From Vitellaria paradoxa (Eukaryota > Streptophyta > Magnoliopsida > Ericales > Sapotaceae), in NCBI GenBank assembly GCA_019916065.1, contig CM034242.1, positions 10,918,879-10,982,878 on the forward strand: a stretch of DNA of 64,000 nucleotides, written 5' to 3'. The position numbers and the translations under genes are program-made. Of the stretch, positions 20,309 to 31,828 are shown piece by piece (positions within the stretch are counted from its first letter, which is position 1; each line of letters starts with the position of its first letter). The notes beneath the pieces were generated by a model. That model saw only the letters and a list, made by a program, of their open reading frames with translations. It did not search any database and had not been told where the DNA came from.

Positions 20309-23300
20309 CATAGTGTTTCACTGTGTTCACCATAAGCATATCCATCATATTTTCGTTATTGTGCCCGTTTTATAATAAGACTTGGGGTTTTTATAATTTG
20401 TATATAAATTATATGAATTATAAGGACGTAGATAATATGATGTCAGACTCCCCTATGCACATGTACTAATAAATGTTCACATTTGATGTCATTAATTCCA
20501 ATTTAGGTAATGGACTGAATATACCCAGTAAATTTTTCTCTCATTCTGTAGTTTTAATTTTAACATTTCTGCTCTTGTATTTGTGTCCCTTTAATTTTTG
20601 ATAGTTGCATTTTACGTGCGTGGGAGCTTAATGGCTGTTTACAAGGAATCTTGTTTTGTTGCATGGTTGAAGGCCTAATGAGAGAAGTCCAATGAAAAGT
20701 GATACTGATACCCATGTTAGATGAAAGTATCGGCAAGCAAATCCGAAATTGGGGGATATGTAATACTATCTCGCGTAGTATTACTTATTCTCCATTTTGA
20801 TGGATAAGTGGTCCAATCTAGAGATTCTAATATTACTGTAAATTGAATATAAGACTAAAGTAAATTTGATAAAAGAAAATAATAGACTAATAATCTAATT
20901 TCCCAAACTAATCACGTAAACAAACACGGCCAATGGGTCGAACTTAAATATGAAATCCAAAGCCTTTTTTGTATGTATAAAGAGTAAAGTTATGATATAG
21001 AGTCTAGTGAGAAGAGGTTCTAACGCTATGCCAAGAATGAAGGCCCGGATAGAGGCCAAATGAAAAGTGGTTTGGCTATTGCGTTAGAAGAAACCAACCA
21101 TGGCTTAACCTAACCTAGAAAAAGGCTAAGAGCCTGATGTGTGGAATATTGTAAATTACTGGGCATCTCTTGGTTCAAATTTGCCAACCAAATCCGCTTC
21201 TTGGAGTTCGCTTTTTTTTTTTTTTTTCATTTTGATTTTTTTATTTGATTAGTTTTAGGCACGTTATTCACTTTTTTATAAAAATGCATAAAAAAAAATT
21301 TCATGTAGTGTTAAAAAATTGACTTATTTAAATAATATATATATATATATATATATATATTTACTTGTACCTGAATTTTTCTTTTTTTTTTTTGTAATTT
21401 TTTTAATATGAATAACATGTTAAAAGTTCTTAAATACTCATAATGGTGTTTTATAATTAAAATAGGAAACTCCTAGCTAAACTATGTTTTTCTAGGTAAA
21501 ATATGAAACTATCTTTAATATTGTGAGTTAAATCTAAATTTAAAATCTAAAAATAAAAAAATAGTTAAAATATATTCTAAAAATTAATTTGAATATTTTT
21601 ACAAATAAAACTTTGCCCTTGACCGCTTCCTTCCGTTTCTTATCCTACATCAGATATTTTTACTATTTTATATTTTTTTACCATTTTTTTTAATTACCAA
21701 AAAAAAAAAGTTGAATTAAATTATCTAAAATTTAAACTCTATCGTACAGTAAAAAAAAATGTTATATTTGGAGATTTGGGAGTCATTATAGCACTTATCT
21801 AAAATTGAGATAATGTAAGAATATTGACATATGATTCTAAAATGTCTACTTCCTTTTTATTTTAGAGATTATGAGAATGGATTTTAAAAAACTAACGCTC
21901 AACTTATTCGAACAAAAATTTGTGAGATAATTAGAACAATTCATAGAGAGGGATTGAGCTCAATTAATAAAGGAGTTTATATTGTTTCTTAACTCGTAAC
22001 AAAGATATGAGTTCGGAATATATATACTGTCTCGGTGTCTGAATGGCAAAAAGATAAAAAAAAAGTTAGTGTAAAAGTAACACATGCGTGGTGAAATTTA
22101 ATTAGAACAAATCCAAAAAAATTTATAAGTTTCTATAAGTTTTGATGAATTTTGGTGAGCTAAACAGCTCCTTAATGTGATTTTTTTTACTAAAAATGAA
22201 ATGTTGAAGGAATGTCACATCCTCGATTTCTTAAAAAATCATGGTGCAAGTAAAACGCATACATATCATAAATTAAACTAATCCATTTTCTAGTTTCAAC
22301 ATAATAAATTAAGACTTTATTGCCTGTACAACCTGTCGAAGACAATATATAATACCTACACATTCCTCTTATCAAAATGCATAGATCCTAAAACAAATAA
22401 TATTCAAGGGTTGAATGGAAAATCACAGCCAAGCCTTTTGATCTGATGGTTTGACTTGCCTATCAAGAACAGTCCTGTCAAAAACTGCAATAGAGTCCAT
22501 TGGCAAATGTGCCTACTAATAATAGTAAAGTCATGTCATATTATACTGTTAACATAAAATATAATAACAAATCTCCATCATGTATTAATCAACATAATCC
22601 CAACATGTTATAATCATAATTATATGAATATCAACATTTTTTAATCATGTTATCTACGTAATCTTAATATTACATTTCTGATATAATCAGAGAAAATACG
22701 ATACTTTAGGTTAAGTACTTTACAAGATTATCTTGAACATTAGTACCCAATCAAATAAATAAACAATCCCGCACACAATTGAGAAGTAACGTATCATTTT
22801 TCACTCAATTTCGGAATAATTGTACCAACCTTAGGCATTTACTATCCTACTGGTACAATAACCAACTATTGTGTAGATCTAAGAACTCTTAACTCATGGG
22901 TATCTGTACCTTATATTTTAATGCCTCTAACTCTAAACAAAATTTCATACATCATAACATCTCAACATAGGGATTCCTTATTAAATATCCATCTATAATA
23001 CAACATGAATTAAATACATAAAATCCAGAATTTTATCAATACTCATGATCCCACATTAATAACAGATATTTTACATACTTTATACATTCAACTAGAAATG
23101 GGAAGAAAAGAAATCAAGTATGGCTTTGTCGTTTAGACACCCGTCAAAACAGAGACCATGCGAACAAGGGTGCAAACAGTGTGATACGTGGATGGCTAAG
23201 TAAGTAAGGACAAGAATCATTAGGCAAGGTCCAAGCGTCCACATGACCTACTGTACAAATGGCCATCTGAGCAACAATGGTCAGAAAATTTAAATAGATT

Positions 23301-25186
23301 CAGTTATGTTTTGTTTTCTCTTTTTCAAACAAAGTATCAGCTATTGATTCAATTTCCACCACATATACTCCTCTTTAAAGTCTCAAAACCTAGAATACAG
23401 GCACAAAACTTTCTAATTCATAAATTTTAAACATGCATGTACAAATTTCATAATTCCATGCCAAACCCACATGTAACTCAATACCAGCAGTCTATGTAGT
23501 CATGCTGATGGAAACCAGAATTTCAGACTTTAGGGCCGAACCTCTAGCTCAAAACTCCAAGGAAATGTAAATTATGATGATGGACTACTCTCCTCCTTTC
23601 TATTTTTCTCTTGTTCTCTGTTTCTTTACTCCTGTTTCTTTTTCCCTTTCTCATAGCACTCACACACTTACACATTCTATTTAATTTCTTAGTTCTCAAA
23701 CACTAACTCTCCTCTCTCTCTAATCCTCAGCTTAAACACATGCTCGGTGACCCTTCTCTTTTCCCCCACCATGCATGAAGTGTATATATAAACATATGGG
23801 TGAAGTGGCAAACACCATAGATACCTGGAGATCCTTTGGACAGGTGGACTTGCAGCCTAGTGGGTGGAAACTCCACCCATAAATTATTTCACAAAAGGGG
23901 GTACCGGGTACCAAACACATAAAAATAGGATAATGAGTTTTGTCGTATGAGGTAAACAATATTATTTTTAGAGAGAGATAAAATTACTCTTGGATATTAA
24001 ATCGGTTAACATACTTTTCACAGTTTAATAGTTAATTAGTCATTTTAGCAGCATTTGAGATTTATTAAAGATATCTCTCATTATTAAAAAAAAATTATTA
24101 TTAATTTTTTATTGTTTATAGAGTTTATTATGTTATATTTTTTGATATTATATACAAAACTATTTAATAGTATAGTGGGAGAGTGCACTATTTCACAAAA
24201 AAATATTTGGGTTTGATTCTTGTAAACTTTATTTTTGTTAAAAAATTTTCAGTTAACCTTAATTTTTTAATAAGGTCAAAATACTCTAATTTTAAATTAA
24301 ATTAATTTTTTTAATAAAAATAAAATACCAATAATATTTTAGTAATTTTAAGTCCAATATCAAGGGAGTCACTTGCCTCCTTTTGCTTCAAGGTAGCTCA
24401 GCCCTCACCCTTAAACAAAATTCATTTGGTGGAAAATTATCAGAAAAAATCCAAAAAAATGTATTATTGCCCGGATAGCTGTTTGACCGATTCATCGTCC
24501 GAACAAGGGTATGGATAGAGTTCCAAACTTAAGAAAACATTTCAAGTGTTAAAATGCTAGATTTATGCAAATTGATTATTTCACCCTTCATAACAGAATT
24601 TAAACAAAGTCATCTAAATTAAAATGAATAAAATATTTCAGATAAATACACGGATCAAAACAAGAAAGCTTAAAGAGCCAAACCAAGAAGATTTAAGTAA
24701 TGTAAATGTGAAGTGAAAGTTGAGCTTTTGGCGGCATCCAAGCCACGCCACCATGGAATTGCACCCAGCTTGGATCCATATTGACTACAGCCAGAAAGGG
24801 TTGAAACATTAATATTGGAGATGAAGGACTTTTAATTTTATGAAGGGGGATTTGATCTGCTTGGAGGGCCAACAATACATGCATGGTGCCCATTGTATGT
24901 TGTGCCACATGAACACTTGAATTTGCATTGTCCATTCCATGCTCAGATGGTGGGGTTTAGTAGCTCTTCCATGTCCTGCTGTGGTGTTTCAAATGGCGGT
25001 TTGGCCACGAAACTTTGTCTCCCGCACCTCTCACTCTCTCTCTCTCTGTCCCTACTCGATCCACTACCTTGCAGGCCCTGCTTGTTTTATTACATGCATG
25101 CACCATCGATTCTCAAGTGATGCTATTTTTTCATAATAACTTAAAAAATAAGTTATCAAGATAATGCATCAATAATAGTGATGGAG
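20309..25186. other. ATG8 3' end and gene-free spacer
   Basis: The first about 180 bp after the ATG8 stop would be the 3' untranslated region; AATAAA-like sequence occurs near 20467. Beyond it I see no gene. There is an AT dinucleotide run near 21336-21361. The mixed-composition blocks at about 23100-23960 and 24690-25130 contain short open frames without recognisable domains, and I searched them by eye for common plant microRNAs without success. Confidence 0.5.
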
Positions 25187-26472
25187 AATCACTACTAGAA
25201 AAAAGCTGATTACTAACTGACCATTACCAACCGAATATAATCGGTTAGTAAATACCAACCGACTACCAACACATTACCAATCGATGTAAAAATTGCTAAA
25301 ATTTAGATAATTATCAACTCCTTATTGACTAATCCAATTCGGTTGCTAAATTTTCGATTGGTAATCGGTTGGTAATCAATTGTTATATTGGCGAGAAACT
25401 TTTTACCAACCGATTATCAACTGCTTACAACTGGTTGGTACATATTTCAGTTAGTAATCAGTTGGTAATCTGCCGGGAAGATTTTTCCCACCGAATTACC
25501 AATGGATTACCCACTGAATAGTATAGTTGTTAGATATTTCGGTTAGTTCTTCGGTTAGTAATTTGATGGTTAAATTATTACCAACCACATTAACAACCGC
25601 AATGTTCGGCTGGTCATGTAATCACCTGATGGGCAAATTAATACCAACCGCATTGCCAACTTGTAGGTTAGTTGGTAATTTATTTAGTTAGTATTTAGTT
25701 GGTATTCCGTTCGTAATTCAATAGCAATGTATCGAGAATATGTTTAGCAACCCAATTATCAACCGACGGTATCCTTTATTAATTTATTTGGTTGGTTATC
25801 GGTTGGTAATCTATTGGTAATGAAGTGTAAATATATTTACCAACTGCATTAACCACGGCCTTTAGCGGTTGGTAATCTGGTGATAATCCGTTGGTAGTCA
25901 AGCAGAAAAAGTGTACTAACCAAAATACCAACTGAATTTTTCGGTTGGGAATCTATTGGTAATCTATTAGGAATATATATACCAACAGAATATTGTATTC
26001 CGTTGGTAATCAGTTAGTAATCTAGCGAGAATATATTTACCAACCAAATTAACGACTGAGCTTATCGGCTAGTAATATAATCGGTTGGTAATCAGTTGGT
26101 AATCCATTGAGAAAATATTTTACCAACGTACTTACCGACGGAATGGTTTGGTTGATAATGTCATCGGTTGGTATTTAGTTGGTAATAGGGTGAGAAAATA
26201 TTTTTACCAACCAAATTACCAACTAATTATCAACTAATTAGCAACCAAAAATTTTATAATTTACATTGAACATTAAAAAAAAAAAGAAATTTCTAATTTC
26301 AATATTTTTATAATTAATTTTATATTAAGAAATATTTGTAATTAATTATATATATTTATATATGGCATAAAATGGTTTCATGATTTATTTGGTTCATGTA
26401 ATACAACCTTTAGATAAGTAAATTCATGCGTTTTTTTATAACATGGTATGGTTCATACATATTGGGCTCGGT

Positions 26473-26520
<48 letters not shown>

Positions 26521-26803
26521 TGGTTCATACATATTGCATATAATTTAATTGACTAGGAGGAAAAGATTTTATACAATTTATATTGGTAATATTAAATTTT
26601 CATATTAATGAATTAGTGATAAATGCATGTTAGGATTATAATTGTTTAAGACACAGGGTTTAGGGTATATGATTTTCAAAATCGGACAAGTTTAGGTAAT
26701 CAAATCGTTTATGAATTCTAAAATTTACTTCCATTTTTTTAATCTTTTTCCCTGTATATATTTTTTGCTGTAAGAATTCGTGTGTAAACACCTAAGTTAG
26801 TAA

Positions 26804-27631
26804 GGTCCCATTTGGTAACGTTTCCGTTTTCTATTTTTCTGTTTATATTTTCAAAATTTTGTAAACTCGCAACAAAAATATGTTTGATAAACCTGTTTAC
26901 GTTTTTTTTTTTTACAAAAAAAAATGAAAACAAAAACAGAAAAACGTAAACAGAAAAAAGGTGTTTTCACTCTGGTTTTCTTTTATGTTGCCAATATTTT
27001 ATCAATTTTAAAATTTTGTCTATTTTTGTAATATTAAATAAAAATAAATTATTTTATTTAAATATTTTTTAAATTAAGTTATTCTAATAAATAATATAAT
27101 TAAATTCAAAAAATTAATTAAATAAATAAATTAATATTATTTTTAATAAATAATAAAACTAAATTAATTAATTTAATTTAATAATTAATTATTACTAAAT
27201 TATCTGAAATAAATATCATAATTATTTTAATTAATTTAATAATTAAATTAAATTATATAAAATTATTGAACCTAAGAGCTTAAGGTAGTAAAGCTTAAAA
27301 ATCGAAAGAAAACCCAGTGTATAAGTGATATGTAACAAAATTTAGACAAGAACGAAAAAAAGTTATTTTTTTGATTAATACTAACTAGTTACTAAAATGT
27401 TAACATTTTTATTTTTTGTTAATTTAATATTTTTACCCTTTAAAAGCTTAAACAATTTTTAAAACAAAAAAAATAAATTTAATAATTTAAGAAAAAAAGT
27501 TAAAAAGGTAAGTGACTAGTTTTTTTTACTAAACGTTATCTTAATTATAAAAAAAAAATTATTTTCCAAAAGAAAAAGGTCAAAAAAATTTGTTTGTAAA
27601 TTTTAGTTGATTTTGCCAACTAAACACCACC
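26804..27631. mobile_element. Harbinger-type element nested in the CACTA transposon
   Basis: TAA flanks both ends (26801-26803 and 27632-27634). The left end GGTCCCATTTGGTAACG and right end (reverse complement GGTGGTGTTTAGTTGGC) are imperfect inverted copies. At 828 bp it is long for a MITE; the interior is almost pure AT and has no transposase. Confidence 0.5.
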
Positions 27632-28190
27632 TAAATGTGTGGTGCTTGGTTTAAAAAAAATAAAAATAAAAATTAGTGTGAAAATATAATAAAAGTTAGC
27701 AAAATTAATAAAATTTAGAATAATTGTTTAGTGTAATTTAATATTAATTATATTAAAGTAACATTATTTTAAACTTAAAAATAAAAATAACAAATATTAT
27801 TTATTAATTTTAAGTAATTTCATTTCTTTATCTTTTTAGAACTTATTTCTAAATATAGTCACCTAAAATATTTTTTTATTAGAAATAAATTCTTAAAATA
27901 GTTTTCAAAAATTTTCCTTTTTAAAAATAATTTTCCAAAACTAAAACTAAATGCGACCAAATTATTTTTAAGAATATATATATAAAATGAAGAAAAAAAT
28001 ATATATAGTGAGCCGTGATATAACTAAATTAAAGATATGTATTAAATATGTGCTACATATACGAATTGGAGAAAAATAAAAAAACTTTTAAAATTATTTT
28101 TAGTTAAATATAATAGTTATTCATAAATTATTTACTAAATATCTATATAGTTTCATATTTTGTTTATGATTTTAAATTATCGAAACAAAA

Positions 28191-28425
28191 GTTAAAATAA
28201 TTAAATAAAAATAATAATTTTTTTATCACTTTTGCTAACTAATTAGTCTATAAAGGGGCACTTCTTGCAACCAATTAGTTAGCAAAAATGTTAAAAAATT
28301 ATAACAAAAAATTTAAAGTAATTAAATAAAAATCATAAATTTTTTTATCATTTTTGGTGACCAATTGGTCGCTAAAGGGGTACCTTTGCCAACCAACTGG
28401 TCGCCAAAAGTGATAAAGATTTGTT
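28191..28425. repeat. Two tandem hairpin-forming units inside the CACTA element
   Basis: Two related units of about 117 bp follow one another. Each contains a palindromic core: one pairs TTTTGCTAACTAATTAG with AATTAGTTAGCAAAA, the other pairs GACCAATTGGTCGC with a GCCAACTGGTCGCC-like arm, separated by a shared AAAGGGG loop region. They have diverged in the stem while keeping the pairing. Confidence 0.6.
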
Positions 28426-28464
28426 TATATATACAAAAAAGTGTAAAATATATATACAAATAAT

Positions 28465-28560
28465 AGCTTGGCCTAGTGGCCAACCACATGAACTTTTAAA
28501 GAAATGACACGAGTTCGAATCTCAGCAGCAACAATCAAAATCTCAAAAATATAGATTTAA
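28465..28560 (+). mobile_element. tRNA-like SINE head inside the CACTA element
   Basis: TGGCCTAGTGG at about 28471 matches the RNA polymerase III A-box consensus and GAGTTCGAATCTC at about 28511 matches the B box, at the spacing found in tRNA-derived SINEs. The rest of a SINE body is not clear because a short tandem-repeat tract follows. It could also be a captured tRNA-like fragment. Confidence 0.4.
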
Positions 28561-28574
28561 CATGTGGTGTGCAA

Positions 28575-28705
28575 TCGTAAGCCAACACGTGGCGGAATCA
28601 TAGGTCGACACGTGGCAGAATCATAGGTGGACACATGGCATAACACAAGTTGCCATGTGGCATGATGACATGTCAGGAAATGATGCCACATGGCGCCACA
28701 TTTGA
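28575..28705. repeat. Degenerate tandem repeat built on ACACGTGGC
   Basis: Several units of about 22 bp containing ACACGTGGC or ACACATGGC, spaced by GGAATCATAGGT-like sequence, run through the right third of the CACTA element. The word contains a G-box core (CACGTG). Confidence 0.6.
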
Positions 28706-29171
28706 ATTTTTATTTTTTTAGCAGTTTGTAATTACCAAATACATTTCGATTGGTATATTACCAACTGACATTTCGGTGGGTAAAATACCAACTAACAATA
28801 TCGGTTGCTACAAAGTAAATTTCGGTTGGTATATTATGAAATATCGATTTAATATTCAATAACAAATTGCCAACCAAAAGTTAAACAATACCAACTAACA
28901 AATCGGTTAGCAATTGCCAACTTAAATTTTGAAACTTAATTTCATATCAATAAGAAATTACCAACAGATTTATTTAATTTACTAACCGAAATTCAGTTGG
29001 TAATTACCAACCGACTTTAAAAATTTTGGTTAATAAACATTACCAACTAGGGTTTTTGCCACCGACCAAAATCGGTTGGTAATTAGTTGGTAATCCATGA
29101 TTACCAACCGAATTTAACTTATTACCAACTGATTTTGTCAGTTGGTAATCAGTATTTTTCTAGTAGTGAAT

Positions 29172-30055
29172 GGATGGAGTTAGGCCTGACCCGTTTCTAA
29201 CCTAGTAGTGGGTTGACTTATCCTGATTGACCCGCCTCCAATCTAGTGAAAAAATTTAATCTTGACCCGCTCTAATATTATTTTCTTTATTATTTTAATA
29301 GATAAAGCGGGAAATCACAAGTAAGAAGAGGTGGGTAAAAGGTTGGGTTGATCAGGATAATTTAAGTCAGACCTCCCTGCTCCCTGATTAATGATAATTT
29401 TGTAATTGTGGTATATATTAGAGATGTTTTTACTTAAAGTGATAATTACAAAAATTTTCATACCATTCTTAGAATTTATTTTGACAAATATTTTTGGTAG
29501 AATATTATTTTTCTTTATTTTTGTCAATGATTATAGATTTTTATAGAGACTTACAAGAGATGTAAAACCAAGTAAGATTTCTCATGTTGCATTTAGTTAA
29601 TTACGAACTCGTTTACACTTGCTTCAAAACATACATCGATTGAATTTAAATTAATAACAATTTTAAACTCGTTTGAACTCTACTCAAAAAGTGATTCAAT
29701 GAAGACATTTCATCGAGTTCAACTTAAAAAGTGAACCAACCAAATCCTAAATTAATTTTCAAAGCTCGCTTTATTCAACACCTTAATTACTAGTCGATTG
29801 GGTTTGATTCATTAATTTACACCCCTATAACACGTGTCATCCTGCCACATGCTCCATTGATTACTTCACTGTTTACTGGAACTCTAGGTTGCGAACTGTC
29901 TATCTTGGTGATCTTATAAATAAAGCTTTTACTAATTAAAGATTCAGTTAGAATAATTGAGCAATTAATAAAGGATGAATTATAATTATGATCTAAATAT
30001 TATGATGAGTAGTACAAAGCTTTGAAATAATTTTTTTATTGAGATTACAATACTG
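29172..30055. other. Gene-free AT-rich spacer
   Basis: Between the CACTA element and the LINE relic I see only AT-rich sequence with a short GGGTTGAC-rich patch near 29180-29370. No gene or bounded element is supported. Confidence 0.4.
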
Positions 30056-30303
30056 ATTGAAGATAAAATGAGAGAAAACAGATTAAGATGGTTCGATCAT
30101 GTTAGAAGGGGTCCAACAAAGGTACCTGTTAGAATGTGTGAAAGTATGGAGATTGTCAGGAATAGGAGAGGAAAAGGAAAACTCAAGAGAAGTTGGAAAG
30201 AAACTATTAAACATGATCTTGCCTACCTGTATCTAACGGAAGACATGACTGTAAACAGATTTGATTGGTATCGTCAAATTCATATAATCGACCACACTCA
30301 GTA
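30056..30303 (+). pseudogene. LINE reverse-transcriptase C-terminal relic
   Basis: The frame reads IEDKMRENRLRWFDHVRR and later a Lys/Arg-rich block with KRSWKETIKHDL, the conserved tail of the reverse-transcriptase polyprotein of plant LINEs, where the usual wording is RWFGHV followed by a basic stretch and ETI..DL. Only about 80 codons remain, ending at a TAA near 30302. The endonuclease and catalytic polymerase domains are missing. It is a dead fragment with no intact element around it. Confidence 0.75.
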
Positions 30304-31187
30304 AAAAAATGGTTAGTTTGGTTTAGATTACAACATTGAAAATATACATCTCTCTAAAATTAAGTACAACAGATCCTCCTTAAACCTTAAATCAATAAGA
30401 AAATTTTGCACACTAAGATAAGGCAAGTGGTACAAAAATTAGTTGAAAACAGAATTGATTTGTGAAACAAACTTTAATTTTGTAAACTAATGATTATCAA
30501 ACCCAAGTTTGGAAAAAATTGCACCATCTTTAGTTAGGAAATATTAAAATGTGAACTCAGTAAAATTCTCTCTCTTTCCATTCCATTTATAGAAATGATA
30601 ATATGACGAATAGAAATCATTAAAAAGAAATTAATATAAACACGATAATAGACGATTATATGAATTTAAATATAATTTGATTCGATTTTAAAATAAATTA
30701 ATTATATAACATATTTATCAAAATTTTGAGATATTTAAGGACAAATAAATGCAAATAACTTAGACACAATTATGAATTCGAACGTGATATATCAATACGA
30801 ATTGCTACTCTTAATTTTATGCATCAACCTACTTTGATTTACTTTGATGAATGAATATGCATCAACCTACTTTGATTTACTTTGATGAATGAAGTTTTAC
30901 TCACTCCCTATTCCCACCTTCATCTTTTATTTTTTATTTTTTTTATTTTTATTTTTATTATTATTTTTATTATTTTGCTTCCACTTGATTTAAAAAAATA
31001 TTAAGAAGGGGACATGGGAGTCCTCCCATATCTTTAGTTTGGTTTTCTAGGTTCAGCACCCAAACACCTGCATGTTCTTTTTGAACAACTTATTTGGCTT
31101 CCTTACAAAACCTGCATTTAATTCAGCCTTTCCCCTTCCCAGTTCAAATACTGCTTAGAATAATAAGCCTAACACAAGCAAGCAATT

Positions 31188-31200
31188 CGCATATATAGAA
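31188..31200 (+). promoter_or_regulatory. Candidate TATA box of the RGF-type peptide gene
   Basis: CATATATAGAAA lies about 95 bp upstream of the ATG at 31288, a plausible distance for a short plant leader. Many other AT runs occur nearby, so this is only a candidate. Confidence 0.3.
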
Positions 31201-31287
31201 ACAAACCCTAAGTCATTTCCTGACCTGATATCGATCATCTGTAGCTATAGAATCATCTCATATACAATAATATATATACATAAAAAT

Positions 31288-31750
31288 ATGTCTTTTCTCG
31301 TTTACCTACTACTACTCTTCATTTCTTCTCATGCATGCAATGCTCGCTATCTATGGGATACTGATTGTAAAGAAACTCCCAAAGGATCTCACTTTTTTCG
31401 CAAGGTTACAGATATATTGAATTTCTCTGTAATTTTTTTTCCCCTTGCTTTTTCAATACATTCAATAGTCTATAGAATTTGAAGAGTACTGTGCTGATTT
31501 CAGGGTGTGATACTGCAGGAAATGGAGAAGGAAAAACCCATTGGTCATAATGATCAAATGGAAATCCATGGGAGCTCGGGTGGTGCAAACAACATAAAGC
31601 ATATAGAAATGAGAGTTCCCTGGAACAGAAAGGAAGACACCATAGGTATGTTCAAACTGATATAATTTATCATCCATGTAATTGCTTTCTTCAGCGTTCA
31701 TGAATCACAACATATGGAAGAAATCTCTTAGCACATCTGAACTTAAAACT

Positions 31751-31828
<78 letters not shown>

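Larger units (their letters stand above)
25190..29168. mobile_element. Complete non-autonomous CACTA (En/Spm) transposon, 3979 bp
   Basis: The element begins CACTACTAGAAAAA and ends TTTTTCTAGTAGTG, the classic CACTA terminus, and the 3 bp AAT is duplicated at 25187-25189 and 29169-29171. Subterminal regions of about 1.05 kb on the left and 0.45 kb on the right are filled with degenerate TTACCAACCGA words in both orientations, the usual binding array for the element's regulatory transposase. No TnpA or TnpD frame is present, so it depends on a partner elsewhere. Nested inside are a MITE (26804-27631), an AT microsatellite near 26478-26512, hairpin-forming tandem repeats and a SINE-like head. 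The matching ends imply it was mobile as one unit. Confidence 0.93.

Noticed and set aside
23732..23959. 75-codon minus-strand frame with Cys and Pro residues
   Set aside because: No recognisable domain, and the DNA contains palindromic GGGTGGAAACTCCACCC sequence that looks like repeat DNA.
24893..25120. Overlapping plus-strand frames just before the CACTA element
   Set aside because: They consist partly of a CT-rich simple repeat and show no signal peptide or domain I could support.
31754..31824. Minus-strand frame encoding a Tyr-Ile repeat
   Set aside because: It is the translation of an (AT)n microsatellite in an intron.
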